This document shows positions 1 through 7,825 of a stretch of DNA of 11,860 nucleotides, in pieces (within the stretch, counting starts at the first letter, position 1; the number at the start of each line of letters is the position of its first letter). The notes beneath the pieces are model-generated. The model ran no database searches. It saw nothing but the letters and a program-made list of their open reading frames with translations, and was not told the origin of the DNA. Origin of the DNA: Desulfotignum sp. GTDB taxonomy: Bacteria; Desulfobacterota; Desulfobacteria; Desulfobacterales; Desulfobacteraceae. The translations under genes were made by a program, and so were the position numbers. The stretch lies in NCBI GenBank assembly GCA_011390235.1, contig JAABSS010000287.1:1-11860 (forward strand), given 5' to 3'.

Positions 1-1671
1 TTCTCTGATCCCCTTGAGCTGCAGGGCCAGGTGATCAAAAGTGTCTGAGACGGCAGCTTGAAAATCTTCTACTTTTTCAAACTGGAAGATATTTATTTCT
101 TCCTTGTCTTTTGACTGGACATCATGTTTTTTCTTGTTTTTCCAGATCATGACTCCGGCAAATACCAAAAGACCTGCTATGCCGAATGCATTGAAATAAA
201 AAAGAATATTGGCAAAAACAAAGGCCACCATAAAAGCGATAAAGGCGGTCATGAACCAGCCCCCCACCACGGCCAGCACCCCGGTGATGCGGAAAACCGC
301 ACTTTCTCTTCCCCAGGCCTGATCGGAAAAAGAAGATCCCATGGCCACCATAAAGGTGACATAGGTGGTGGACAGCGGCAGTTTCAGTGAGGTGGCAAAG
401 GAGACCACCGCACTGGCCACCATGAGGTTGACAGATGCCCGGATCAGATCAAAAGAGGGTTTTTCACCGGCTGAACCGGCATGGTGTGCTGTGGTAGGGG
501 TGATCCTGGCGGCAACATGCCGGCGCACAGGCTCTGGCACAACCGTGCGCATCGAACTGAAAAAGTGGTAAAAAACACTCACGATTTTTCTGGACAGCCA
601 GATGGATTCAAACCGTTCCGGGCCTTCATCTTGTTTTCCCAGGCTGATCTCTGTTTCTGTCACTGTTCTGGCTTTTTTGGATACCCACAGGGTGACGACC
701 ATGATGGATCCGGCCAGAAGCAAAAGAAATGTCTGTGTCTGGACTGCCTTGCTCAAAGCCCCCATGGAAATGTTCATGGGATCTGTGGATGCAAGAGCGG
801 TTGTAAATGCCTTGAGACCGGCCAGGGGTACACCGATGAAATTGACCAGGTCATTGGCGGCAAAGGCCATGGCCAGGGCGAAGGTGCCCACCAGGACGAT
901 GGGTTTGAGGATATTGACCTTGAAAACTGAAATCAAAAACTGCAAAAGGATGGCGGAAATGACAAATATGCCCGTTAATATGGTAAAGGTATGAAGGGCG
1001 ATCCATGCCAGTGTTTTTTCATCCATGAAAGTGGCACCCTTGGCCCCTTTGATGAGGATAAAAAAAGTGATGGCAGTCATGGCCACCCCGCCCCATAAGG
1101 CGCCGTAGCGTGCGAGCCGCTTTTGGTAATCAAAGGTGAAGATCAGTCTTGAGAAAAACTGCACCACAGCCCCTGAAAAAAAGGAGACCACAATGGACAA
1201 AAGTATCCCCCCCACAATGGCCATGGCTTTGGCTGTATTGATATAATCCCATAAGGCCATACTATCAGGGGACTGCATGATTTTAATCAGGGACATGGCC
1301 ACAGCCGCCCCCAGCAGTTCAAAAACAATGGAAACCGTGGTGGAGGTAGGCAGTCCATAGGTGTTGAACAGGTCCAGCAGCAGGATATCGGTGATCATGA
1401 CTGCCAGAAAAATCAGCAGCAGCTCCGGCATGGTGAAAAACTGGGGATGAAAGATGCCTTTGCGGGCCACCTCCATCATGCCCCCGGAAAAGGTTACCCC
1501 TGCCAGAATCCCCAGGCTGGCAACCACCATGATAACAACAAAAGGAGCGGCTTTTGATCCGATGGATGAATTTAAAAAATTCACCGCATCATTGCTCACC
1601 CCGATCATAAGATCAAAAAAGGCAAACAGCAGCAAAATACCGATAATGACATAACAGAGTTCAAGGCTCAT
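1..1671 (-). CDS. PiT-family inorganic phosphate transporter (C-terminus beyond window edge)
   Basis: Inner-membrane phosphate permease of the PiT/SLC20 family, which takes up phosphate (often as a metal-phosphate complex) using an ion gradient. The frame is open from an ATG at 1669-1671 to the window edge, giving 557 residues with no stop. It holds the two inverted PiT signature repeats: GVSNDAVN at about residues 24-31 and AANDLVN at about 271-277. Many hydrophobic segments surround them. A charged hydrophilic loop of about 80 residues follows the central helices, then further membrane segments. After the last helix comes a soluble tail (from about WKNKKHDVQ) that is still running at the edge. 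The long tail fits the larger PiT variants seen in Bacteroidetes and Desulfobacterota rather than E. coli PitA. Substrate is inferred from the family. No phosphate-uptake regulator gene or clear Pho box is visible in the window. Confidence 0.9.
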   Translation of the reverse strand, partial: MSLELCYVIIGILLLFAFFDLMIGVSNDAVNFLNSSIGSKAAPFVVIMVVASLGILAGVTFSGGMMEVARKGIFHPQFFTMPELLLIFLAVMITDILLLDLFNTYGLPTSTTVSIVFELLGAAVAMSLIKIMQSPDSMALWDYINTAKAMAIVGGILLSIVVSFFSGAVVQFFSRLIFTFDYQKRLARYGALWGGVAMTAITFFILIKGAKGATFMDEKTLAWIALHTFTILTGIFVISAILLQFLISVFKVNILKPIVLVGTFALAMAFAANDLVNFIGVPLAGLKAFTTALASTDPMNISMGALSKAVQTQTFLLLLAGSIMVVTLWVSKKARTVTETEISLGKQDEGPERFESIWLSRKIVSVFYHFFSSMRTVVPEPVRRHVAARITPTTAHHAGSAGEKPSFDLIRASVNLMVASAVVSFATSLKLPLSTTYVTFMVAMGSSFSDQAWGRESAVFRITGVLAVVGGWFMTAFIAFMVAFVFANILFYFNAFGIAGLLVFAGVMIWKNKKKHDVQSKDKEEINIFQFEKVEDFQAAVSDTFDHLALQLKGIRE

Positions 1672-1706
1672 ATGCGTCTCATTTCAATATGCGTTTGATC
1701 AATAAT

Positions 1707-1733
1707 ATATGGTATATCAATTTTTAACCATAT
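1707..1733. promoter_or_regulatory. AT-rich inverted repeat upstream of the phosphate transporter
   Basis: Seven-base arms ATATGGT (1707-1713) and ACCATAT (1727-1733) are separated by 13 bases. They lie 36-62 nt before the transporter start, within a very AT-rich stretch, so this could be an operator or part of the promoter. No convincing spaced -35/-10 pair and no recognisable Pho box was found here. The call rests only on symmetry and position. Confidence 0.25.
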
Positions 1734-1807
1734 GCCAATAAATGAACGGTTACATAAACTTTTTGGCAAAAACAATCAAGGGGTTGCCGCTAAGTTTGAA
1801 CCAAATT

Positions 1808-2674
1808 TCAACAGGATTTGAGGCGGAGGATGGTATCATAGACCAGTTTTCTGGAAACTTTGTATTGAAAGGAAATTTCTTTTGCCAACAGTGCCGTGGG
1901 AACAGAACCCTGTGCCAGGCGATCCTGGATAACCGCTTCCAGATCTTCCAAAGACAGTTCTTTCACTTCAGACGCACCTGCCACAAACAGGGTGCATTCC
2001 CCTTTGGCAATGCCTTTTGCATCAAGACAGGCTGCAATATAAGAAAGGGTGCCCCTGATAAATTCTTCATGCAGTTTGGTGATTTCCCGGGCCAGACAGG
2101 CCTGGCGGTCACCCAGTTCCGCCATGAGCAGATCCAGCAGAAGCCTGATCCTTTTGGGGGATTCATAAAAGACAAGGGTGGCCTGTCCGGATGCAAGGCT
2201 TTTGACGGCACGGATCCGCTGCTGCTGTTTTCTGGGCAAAAACCCTGCAAACAAAAACCGGTCGGTTGGCATTCCTGCTGCACTCAATCCTGCAATAATC
2301 GCGCAGCATCCGGGTATGGGAACCACTCGGATACCTTTTTCCAGCACTGCTGTGACCAGACGATAGCCGGGATCAGAAATACAGGGCGTGCCTGCATCCG
2401 TTATCAGGGCCGCATCTTTGCCCTGCTGCAGGATGGGAATCAGTTTTGCCGCCCTGGGAATCTCATTGTGTTCATGGCAGGAGATAAGATCGGTGAAAAT
2501 GTTGTAATGGGACAACAGTTTTCTGGAATGGCGCGTATCTTCTGCTGCAATAAGGGCCACCTCTTTTAAAATCCGCACTGCCCGGAAGGTGATATCCTCC
2601 AGATTTCCCAGAGGGGTGGCAACAATATAGAGGGTGCCGCAATACGGCAGGGTATTATTCTGAATAGAAGGCAT
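1808..2674 (-). CDS. rsmI: 16S rRNA (cytidine(1402)-2'-O)-methyltransferase RsmI
   Basis: SAM-dependent methyltransferase that 2'-O-methylates C1402 in the decoding centre of 16S rRNA. Diagnostic N-terminal text is LYIVATPLGNLEDITFRA followed by LIAAEDTRHSRKLL, then GTPCISDPGYRLV and PIPGCCAII, as in the tetrapyrrole-methylase-like fold. The last 45 residues form the helical C-terminal RsmI domain. It is the last gene of the ffh-trmD operon. Two in-frame ATGs are possible: one at 2704 (298 residues) and one at 2674 (288 residues). I chose 2674 because it leaves about 14 residues before LYIV, as in E. coli RsmI, and reduces the overlap with yraN from 50 to 20 nt. Neither start has a clear Shine-Dalgarno site, so translation is probably coupled to yraN. 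No intrinsic terminator is obvious after the stop. Confidence 0.95.
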   Translation of the reverse strand: MPSIQNNTLPYCGTLYIVATPLGNLEDITFRAVRILKEVALIAAEDTRHSRKLLSHYNIFTDLISCHEHNEIPRAAKLIPILQQGKDAALITDAGTPCISDPGYRLVTAVLEKGIRVVPIPGCCAIIAGLSAAGMPTDRFLFAGFLPRKQQQRIRAVKSLASGQATLVFYESPKRIRLLLDLLMAELGDRQACLAREITKLHEEFIRGTLSYIAACLDAKGIAKGECTLFVAGASEVKELSLEDLEAVIQDRLAQGSVPTALLAKEISFQYKVSRKLVYDTILRLKSC

Positions 2675-3023
2675 GGGGGATATGGTTGATATGGCAGGTG
2701 TCATCTGTAAAAAAAATTTCCATCACATCAAACCGGATACGCTTTTGTCCATCCAGGGCCCGGGTTTTTATATACTGCCTTGCTGCCAGAATGATCTTTT
2801 TCTGCTTGGGTGCAGTGACCGCTTCTCTGGGCAGACCCTTTTTTGCACTGGTGCGGGTTTTTACCTCCACAAACACCAGGCAGTCGTCAAGGGCGGCAAT
2901 GATATCTATTTCCGCAAACCGGGTGGTAAAATTGGTTTCAACAATAATATATCCGGATGCTGCCAGGTGCTGTGCAGCCAGTTGCTCTCCGGACCGGCCC
3001 AGGTCTTTGCAGTACCTTGTCAT
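2655..3023 (-). CDS. yraN: UPF0102 family YraN-like nuclease-fold protein
   Basis: Small protein of the YraN/UPF0102 family (122 residues, the usual family length), with a restriction-endonuclease-like fold. Its biochemical role is not firmly established; a role in DNA processing or recombination is usually suggested. The sequence shows GRSGEQLAAQHL near the N-terminus, then FAEIDIIA (E38, D40) and VFVEVKTR (E53, K55), which together form the E-D-ExK pattern of a metal-dependent nuclease site. The family usually has a glycine where this protein has A37. The ATG overlaps the rnhB stop by 4 nt (ATGA at 3020-3023), a typical coupled start, and rnhB-yraN pairing is common in bacteria. Its 3' end overlaps the start of rsmI. 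Confidence 0.93.
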   Translation of the reverse strand: MTRYCKDLGRSGEQLAAQHLAASGYIIVETNFTTRFAEIDIIAALDDCLVFVEVKTRTSAKKGLPREAVTAPKQKKIILAARQYIKTRALDGQKRIRFDVMEIFFTDDTCHINHIPHAFYSE

Positions 3024-3613
3024 GGATGGCGCACGCCTTTGAAGGTCTTTCTGTGAACCGGGCAGGGGCCGTGATCAAGAATGGCTTTTATGTGAAACAC
3101 CGTGGGGTAGCCTTTGTGCCGGATAAAATTGTAAAGGGGATATGTCTGGTGCAGGGTTGTCATGATTCGGTCCCGGGTTACCTTGGCAATAATGGAAGCT
3201 GCGGCAATGGAAATACTTTTTGTATCCCCTTTTATGACTGCCTGTTGTGAAATATCCATGGAAATGGGGAAGTTTCCGTCCACCAGTAAAAAATCAGGGG
3301 TGATATCCAGGTTATGCACCGCCCGTTTCATGGACAAAAGTGCTGCAACAAGGATATTGGCGGTATCAATTTCTTGGTGATCGCAGATGCCCACCCCCAC
3401 GGCCACAGCTTGCTGCATGATTATAGGGAAAAAAAGCTGGCGTTTTTTTTCAGACAGTCTTTTTGAGTCGGTAATGCCGGGACAGCTGAAATCATGCGGC
3501 AGTATCACGGCTGCAGACACAACAGGGCCGGCAAGGGGTCCCCTGCCGGCCTCGTCAATGCCTGCAATCTGTGCATATCCTTTTTGACGGATCTTTTTTT
3601 CGATCTGCCACAT
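3020..3613 (-). CDS. rnhB: ribonuclease HII
   Basis: Cleaves RNA in RNA-DNA hybrids and cuts 5' of single ribonucleotides in DNA (ribonucleotide excision repair). Motifs: GIDEAGRGPLAGPVV with catalytic D20 and E21, TDSKRLS, LLVDG with D112, and AAASIIAKVTRDR with D148, giving a complete DEDD-type site. The C-terminus has HKGYPT. The frame is open further upstream to a GTG at 3664 (214 residues), but that start would overlap rplS by 41 nt. I chose ATG 3613, which gives 197 residues, close to E. coli RnhB, and lies 10 nt after the rplS stop. No strong ribosome binding site precedes it; a TTG at 3631 is another possibility. It sits between rplS and yraN, the standard order. Confidence 0.95.
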   Translation of the reverse strand: MWQIEKKIRQKGYAQIAGIDEAGRGPLAGPVVSAAVILPHDFSCPGITDSKRLSEKKRQLFFPIIMQQAVAVGVGICDHQEIDTANILVAALLSMKRAVHNLDITPDFLLVDGNFPISMDISQQAVIKGDTKSISIAAASIIAKVTRDRIMTTLHQTYPLYNFIRHKGYPTVFHIKAILDHGPCPVHRKTFKGVRHP

Positions 3614-3623
3614 GGGACCAAGG

Positions 3624-3974
3624 CTAAGCAAAGCGTTTTTCTTTGATCCTGGCCGCTTTTCCACGCAGGTTGCGCAGATAATAGAGTTTTGATCTGCGTA
3701 CCCGGCCCTTGGTCACGATTTCAACTTTATCAATGATAGGGGAGTAGAGGGGAAAAATTCTTTCCACACCCACGCCACCGGAAATTTTTCTCACAGTGAA
3801 CCGGGCCCCGGCAAATCCTCTGGTCTTTTTGATGACAACTCCCTGGAAGACCTGGATACGTTCTTTTTCACCTTCCCTGATCTTGACATGCACCTTTACG
3901 GTGTCCCCTGAATCAAATCTCGGGATATCAAGGCGCATCTGTTCTTTTTCCAATTTTTCAATTACATTTGTCAT
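3624..3974 (-). CDS. rplS: 50S ribosomal protein L19
   Basis: Large-subunit ribosomal protein located at the 30S-50S interface. At 116 residues the length is typical. Clear family text: [19 protein letters not shown], then [32 protein letters not shown] and [20 protein letters not shown]. The start is secured by a perfect AGGAGG ribosome binding site 4 nt upstream, the strongest in the operon, as expected for a ribosomal protein that must be made in larger amounts than its neighbours. It follows the SPOUT gene with a 36-nt gap and precedes rnhB. Confidence 0.98.
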   Translation of the reverse strand: MTNVIEKLEKEQMRLDIPRFDSGDTVKVHVKIREGEKERIQVFQGVVIKKTRGFAGARFTVRKISGGVGVERIFPLYSPIIDKVEIVTKGRVRRSKLYYLRNLRGKAARIKEKRFA

Positions 3975-3978
3975 GTTT

Positions 3979-3984
3979 CCTCCT
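3979..3984 (-). promoter_or_regulatory. strong Shine-Dalgarno site of rplS
   Basis: Reads AGGAGG on the minus strand, with a 4-nt spacer to the rplS ATG at 3974. It is a full match to the anti-Shine-Dalgarno core. The neighbouring rnhB, yraN and rsmI have poor sites, so this probably sets higher L19 output from the shared mRNA. Confidence 0.75.
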
Positions 3985-4010
3985 GGTTTCCTTCTCTGTA
4001 TGGCTGGATC

Positions 4011-4565
4011 TCAGCCATTTGTCAGTCTGTCTAAATATATGGATGCAGCAGACCGGACAGACAAATGGTTATATTCTCCTGTGCCTGTAATAGGGTCCAG
4101 CTGCAGGTCACAATTGTCCATCAGTTCTTGTGCCAGTCCCCATGCAGTGCCGAACACCAGTACATGGGAAGCATTGCTGCCAAGCTTTTGTTTCAATATC
4201 CGGGTGGAGATACTGTTTTTGTGTTTTTTTGCGCTGGTGGCAATGGTGACCACCGGCTGGTTCCTTTCTTTTTGGATCTGCTGTACTGCTGCTTCAAATG
4301 TCTGTACCACCCGGACCAGTTCCAGGGCCTGTTTTCTGGACGGGTTCAGGCGGCCGCCTTCGCCATGGGTCCAGTGGCGGATGACCTGGTCTGCCAGATC
4401 TGCCTGGTCCTCGTACGGGGTGACCACATAAAATCCTTTGACACCAAACGTCATGGATGCCCTGGCAATATCATGTAAATCAATAGTGGTCAAGGCAGAA
4501 CCAATGGGTTCATTTTTTCTGTTCACCACGGGAAAATGGACCAGGGCCATGTACAGGTTATCCAT
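4011..4565 (-). CDS. SPOUT-type RNA methyltransferase-like protein (Methyltrn_RNA_4 family)
   Basis: 184-residue protein that I recognise as the SAM-dependent RNA methyltransferase-like family Methyltrn_RNA_4 (a SPOUT-like fold; Thermotoga TM1570 is a member, and its gene also lies beside trmD). Visible features are an N-terminal ALVHFPVVNRKNEPIGSALT segment, GVKGFYVVTP at 41-50, a glycine loop VLVFGTAWGL at 135-144, and a C-terminal NHLSVRSAASIYLDRL that resembles the knotted SPOUT cofactor region. The ATG overlaps the trmD stop by 8 nt (4558-4565), so it is translationally coupled to trmD. Substrate is unknown; a structured RNA such as tRNA or rRNA is inferred from fold and position only. 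Confidence 0.85.
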   Translation of the reverse strand: MDNLYMALVHFPVVNRKNEPIGSALTTIDLHDIARASMTFGVKGFYVVTPYEDQADLADQVIRHWTHGEGGRLNPSRKQALELVRVVQTFEAAVQQIQKERNQPVVTIATSAKKHKNSISTRILKQKLGSNASHVLVFGTAWGLAQELMDNCDLQLDPITGTGEYNHLSVRSAASIYLDRLTNG

Positions 4566-5310
4566 GGATCAGTGCTTCCAGATGTTTGTACCACTGCTGC
4601 AGTATTATCTTTTCCTGCGGGCTGGGGCTGTTTTTTTCAAACAGGTCCGGCCGCTTTATAAAGGTACGTTCCAGAGAGGACCGGGTCCGCCATTGGGCAA
4701 TTTTTCCATGGTCCCCTGATAAAAGCACCTCCGGCACTGTATCTCCCATAAAGTTTTCCGGTCTGGTATACTGGGCATATTCCAGCCGGTCATCCATAAA
4801 GGAATCGGATTGAAACGATGCACTGCTTCCCAGCACCCCGGGTATCAACCGGGAAACCGCATCCATGACAACCATGCTGGCCAGTTCTCCGCCGGTCATG
4901 ACATAGTCGCCCACAGAAATTTCCGTGTCCACCAGCCGGGTGATAACCCGCTCGTCAATGCCTTCATACCGGCCGCATACAAAAATCAGTGCGGTTTCAC
5001 TGCGGGCCAGATCCAGTGCCATCTGCTGGTGAAGGGATTCTCCCTGGGGGGTCATCAATACCACCCTGGCATGGGGGGATTCCGCCTTTGCCTGTTCGAT
5101 GGCTGCTGCCAGGGGTTCGGGCTTCATCACCATACCGCTGCCCCCGCCATAGGGCCTGTCATCCACGGTGTGGTGCCGGTCCCGGGCAAAGTTTCGGATT
5201 TGTATGGTCCGGCCTGAAACAAGCCCCTGTTTGATGGCCCGGCTGATCATGCCGTGGTCAAAAAACGCCTGCACCAGCTCCGGAAAAAGGGTTAATACAA
5301 AAAACTCCAT
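4558..5310 (-). CDS. trmD: tRNA (guanine(37)-N1)-methyltransferase TrmD
   Basis: Knotted SPOUT methyltransferase that makes m1G37 in tRNAs with G36, preventing +1 frameshifting; essential in many bacteria. At 250 residues it is full length. Motifs: LTLFPELV at the start, VDDRPYGGGSGMV (49-61), FVCGRYEGIDERV (110-122), the SAM-binding trefoil loop ISVGDYVMTGGELA (131-144), R154 in the SRLIPGVLG segment, and catalytic D169 in SDSFMDD, followed by YTRPENF. R154 and D169 fall at the E. coli numbering. The start lies 8 nt after the rimM stop with only a weak ribosome binding site, so reinitiation after rimM is likely. Confidence 0.98.
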   Translation of the reverse strand: MEFFVLTLFPELVQAFFDHGMISRAIKQGLVSGRTIQIRNFARDRHHTVDDRPYGGGSGMVMKPEPLAAAIEQAKAESPHARVVLMTPQGESLHQQMALDLARSETALIFVCGRYEGIDERVITRLVDTEISVGDYVMTGGELASMVVMDAVSRLIPGVLGSSASFQSDSFMDDRLEYAQYTRPENFMGDTVPEVLLSGDHGKIAQWRTRSSLERTFIKRPDLFEKNSPSPQEKIILQQWYKHLEALIHG

Positions 5311-5318
5311 GACAAAAC

Positions 5319-5876
5319 TTATTCATATCCTTGTGGCAGACAGGTTGTGACGGTTTTGTTTTCAAGGTCCACTTGTGTCACAAACTGCCGGTGCATGGGA
5401 ATCAGAACTTCTTTGCCCCGTTTTTTGATCACCAGCACATCATGTGCACCGGTGGGAATTATGGTCTCAATAATCCCCAGATCTCCGCGGTTTTTGTCAA
5501 TAACTTTCAGGCCGAATAAATCCTGCCAGTACCAGGCATCTTCTTCGGGTTCCGGCAGCTGCTGCCGGGGAATTAACACCTCTTTGCCAACCAGGTCATC
5601 TGCCAAATCCCGGCTGTTCACACCTGACAGGCGCATTAACAGGCCTTTTTTCCGGTCACTGCATTTTTCTATGACATAGGGTATAACGGCATCTGTATTT
5701 TCTGTTCTTATAAACAAGCGGTTTCCGGGAATAAAAACATCCAGAGATTCCGCAAAAGACCACACCTTGAGTTTGCCGTCCAGTCCATGGGCACCGGTTA
5801 TCTTTCCCATGACCAGCAGGTCATCGGGTTTTGGCAGATCATTCGGGCCTGTGTCTGATGAAGCCGGTTTACTCAA
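5319..5876 (-). CDS. rimM: ribosome maturation factor RimM
   Basis: Assembly factor that binds S19 and helps mature the 16S rRNA 3' (head) domain of the 30S subunit. The N-terminal RimM beta-barrel shows [22 protein letters not shown]-terminal PRC-barrel begins near the [13 protein letters not shown] segment and includes [18 protein letters not shown]. About 185 residues, normal for the family. The best start is an unusual TTG at 5874-5876, which overlaps the khpA stop by 8 nt and has GGAG 4 nt upstream inside the khpA end. The next in-frame ATG (5810) would cut into the conserved first strand. It precedes trmD, as in most bacteria. Confidence 0.95.
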   Translation of the reverse strand: MSKPASSDTGPNDLPKPDDLLVMGKITGAHGLDGKLKVWSFAESLDVFIPGNRLFIRTENTDAVIPYVIEKCSDRKKGLLMRLSGVNSRDLADDLVGKEVLIPRQQLPEPEEDAWYWQDLFGLKVIDKNRGDLGIIETIIPTGAHDVLVIKKRGKEVLIPMHRQFVTQVDLENKTVTTCLPQGYE

Positions 5877-6099
5877 TGATCTCCAGAACCGTTCTTTTTT
5901 TCAGCTTGGTGGAAGCTGCGCTTAAAATGGTTCTCATGGCCCGGGCTGACCTGCCCTGTTTGCCTATCACCTTACCCAGATCCTCTTTTGCCACTTTCAG
6001 TTCCAGAACAGATGTCTGATCTCCGACCACTTCCGATACATGAACCTCTTCAGGATTGTCCACCAATGCCTTGGCAATGTATTCTATCAGCTCTTTCAT
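5869..6099 (-). CDS. khpA: KH-domain RNA-binding protein KhpA
   Basis: Small RNA-binding protein (76 residues), single KH domain, YlqC/KhpA family. In Gram-positive bacteria KhpA partners with KhpB (Jag) and affects cell division and RNA regulation; its role in this lineage is not established. The KH signature is [16 protein letters not shown], with the GxxG loop at 46-49 (G-K-Q-G). The start ATG at 6099 has a good AAGGAG site. It lies between rpsP and rimM, the position it holds in many bacterial phyla. Confidence 0.95.
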   Translation of the reverse strand: MKELIEYIAKALVDNPEEVHVSEVVGDQTSVLELKVAKEDLGKVIGKQGRSARAMRTILSAASTKLKKRTVLEIIE

Positions 6100-6107
6100 G
6101 TGTTCTT

Positions 6108-6113
6108 CTCCTT
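6108..6113 (-). promoter_or_regulatory. Shine-Dalgarno site of khpA
   Basis: Reads AAGGAG on the minus strand, with an 8-nt spacer to the khpA ATG at 6099. It supports this start and independent translation after the 60-nt gap downstream of rpsP. Confidence 0.65.
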
Positions 6114-6159
6114 GCAGTAATGCGGGGTGAGAATACCAGGTATGTCACAACTTTCAGGT

Positions 6160-6423
6160 TCAGGCGGATACGGCTTGTTCCGGCGCGGCAGCCTGTTTTT
6201 TTAAAATACTTTGCACCGTGGTGGAAGGTTTGGCTCCCTGTTCCAGCCAGTATGCGATCCTGTCCTGCTTCAACACTACGGCAGCCGGCTCGGTCATAGG
6301 GTCATAGGTGCCCAGGGCTTCTAAAAATTTGCCGTCCCTGGGGGCTTCAATGTCGGCTGCCACAATTCTGTAAAAGGGTTTCTTTTTGGTGCCTTTACGG
6401 GTCAATCTGATTCTTACGGACAT
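6160..6423 (-). CDS. rpsP: 30S ribosomal protein S16
   Basis: Small-subunit ribosomal protein needed for early 30S assembly. 87 residues, with the standard start MSVRIRLTRKGTKKKPFYRI, then VAADIEAPRDGKFLEALGTYDP and an acceptable C-terminus (DRIAYWLEQGAKPSTTV). The alanine/glutamine-rich tail is variable in the family. The start is 14 nt downstream of the ffh stop, and its ribosome binding site contains that stop codon (TAAGGAG), so ribosomes ending on ffh can restart here. It is followed by khpA after 60 nt. Confidence 0.98.
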   Translation of the reverse strand: MSVRIRLTRKGTKKKPFYRIVAADIEAPRDGKFLEALGTYDPMTEPAAVVLKQDRIAYWLEQGAKPSTTVQSILKKQAAAPEQAVSA

Positions 6424-6433
6424 ATTTTATTTT

Positions 6434-6440
6434 CTCCTTA
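6434..6440 (-). promoter_or_regulatory. rpsP ribosome binding site merged with the ffh stop codon
   Basis: Reads TAAGGAG on the minus strand. The first three bases are the ffh stop codon (6438-6440). The AGGAG core is 10 nt before the rpsP ATG (6423). The overlap suggests coupling of S16 synthesis to ffh translation. Confidence 0.65.
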
Positions 6441-7763
6441 AAACGGCAGCATGCCTTTTAATGAACGCATGCCGCCTTTATTAAACTTCTTGATCATTTT
6501 CATGGACTGGGTATAGCTTTTCAACAGCTTGTTGACATCCTGGACACTTGTCCCGCTGCCAAGGGCAATTCTTTTTTTCCGGGAGGCTTTTATAATAGCA
6601 GCTTTCTCTCTTTCTTCCGGGGTCATGGAATTGATGATTGCCTCGATTTTAACAAATTCTTTTTCATTGATATCCAACCCCTTGAGCTGCTTTTTGCTCA
6701 TTCCCGGCAGCATGCCCAAAAGATCCTTGACAGACCCCATTTTCCGGACGGTTTTCATCTGGTTCTTGAAATCCTCCAAAGTAAACGCGTTCTGCCGCAG
6801 CTTTTTTTCAAGGGATTTGGCTTCTTTTTCATCCACTGCATCCTGGGCCCGTTCAATAAAGGAGATGGTGTCTCCCATGCCCAGAATTTTGGATGCCATC
6901 CGCTCCGGATGAAATGCTTCCAGGTCAGTGGATTTTTCCCCCACACCGATAAATTTCAACGGCTTGCCTGTCACTGCCTTGATGGACAGGGCAGCACCGC
7001 CTCTGGCATCCCCGTCCATTTTGGTCAGGATAACCCCGGTCAGGCTCAGGCGCTGGTCAAATGATCCGGCAATATTGACGGCATCCTGGCCGGTCATGGC
7101 ATCTGCCACCAGAAGTATCTCTGACGGGTTCACGCCTTTTTTCAGGGTTTCCAGCTCCGCCATCAGGGTGTCATCCATGTGCAGACGTCCGGCAGTGTCA
7201 TACAACAGGGTGTCGCAGCCTTGTTCCCGTGCTGCCAGTTGCGCATTCTGGCAGATATCAAGGGGTTTCATGTCAGCTGCGGTATCAAAGACCGGCAGAT
7301 CCAGTTGAATGCCGATTTTTTTCAATTGATCAATGGCAGCCGGCCGGTATACATCCACCGGTACCAGAAACGGCTTTCTTCCCTGTTTGCGCAGGTAACG
7401 GCCCAGTTTCCCGGCGGTGGTGGTTTTACCGGAGCCCTGCAGCCCCACCAGCATGATGGATCCCATGGTGCCGGTCTTCAAATCAAGGTCCTGGTGCTCA
7501 GAGCCCATCATCCGGGTGAACGCGTCATACACGATCTTGATGACCTGCTGACCCGGGGTCAGGCTCTGCATGACTTCCTGGCCCAGTGCCCGGCTCTTTA
7601 TATCTGAAATGACATTTTTTGCAACCTTATAATTGACATCAGCCTCAAGAAGTGCCATTCTCACCTGTTTGAGACCATCTTCAATGTTTTTTTCATTCAG
7701 AGTGCCATGACCTTTTAATTTTTTAAAGACCGAATCAAGCCTGTCACTCAAACTTTCAAACAT
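6438..7763 (-). CDS. ffh: signal recognition particle protein Ffh (SRP54)
   Basis: GTPase subunit of the signal recognition particle; binds signal sequences and 4.5S RNA and delivers nascent membrane proteins to FtsY. 441 residues with all three domains: N-terminal four-helix bundle (1-95), G domain (100-295) and M domain (about 325-430). GTPase motifs: GLQGSGKTTTAGKL (107-120), PVDVYRPAAIDQL, DTAGRLHMD (189-197), TKMDGDARGG (247-256) and FIGVGE (271-276). The M domain has MLPGM at 351-355 and a basic, methionine-bearing helix (SMKMIKKFNKGGM) for signal-peptide and RNA binding. It is the first gene of the operon, with a sigma70-like promoter about 40 nt upstream; no 4.5S RNA gene was found in the window. 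Confidence 0.98.
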   Translation of the reverse strand: MFESLSDRLDSVFKKLKGHGTLNEKNIEDGLKQVRMALLEADVNYKVAKNVISDIKSRALGQEVMQSLTPGQQVIKIVYDAFTRMMGSEHQDLDLKTGTMGSIMLVGLQGSGKTTTAGKLGRYLRKQGRKPFLVPVDVYRPAAIDQLKKIGIQLDLPVFDTAADMKPLDICQNAQLAAREQGCDTLLYDTAGRLHMDDTLMAELETLKKGVNPSEILLVADAMTGQDAVNIAGSFDQRLSLTGVILTKMDGDARGGAALSIKAVTGKPLKFIGVGEKSTDLEAFHPERMASKILGMGDTISFIERAQDAVDEKEAKSLEKKLRQNAFTLEDFKNQMKTVRKMGSVKDLLGMLPGMSKKQLKGLDINEKEFVKIEAIINSMTPEEREKAAIIKASRKKRIALGSGTSVQDVNKLLKSYTQSMKMIKKFNKGGMRSLKGMLPF

Positions 7764-7797
7764 AAAAAGACCACCCTCAAAATTTCAAATCAAATCA

Positions 7798-7825
7798 TTG
7801 AATTTAGACCAGAACCCGTGATAAG
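7798..7825 (+). promoter_or_regulatory. weak candidate promoter of rlmN
   Basis: TTGAAT (7798-7803) and GATAAG (7820-7825) are 16 nt apart on the plus strand. They overlap the ffh promoter, so the two transcription units may compete for polymerase. Match quality is modest and the call is tentative. If correct, the upstream in-frame GTG at 7818 cannot be the start of rlmN. Confidence 0.3.

Noticed and set aside
481..994. Two overlapping plus-strand open frames in the left part of the window
   Set aside because: Both lie opposite the phosphate transporter, whose minus-strand frame is open for 557 codons with family motifs.
1765..1788. GGCAA/TTGCC inverted repeat after rsmI as a possible terminator
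   Set aside because: Only a 5-bp stem with a 14-nt loop and no T-tract in either direction, so it is too weak to call.
1742..2569. Open reading frame of 275 codons on the plus strand opposite rsmI
   Set aside because: It is the antisense shadow of rsmI; its translation is rich in Cys/Phe/Gln and resembles no family, while the minus strand encodes a clear RsmI.
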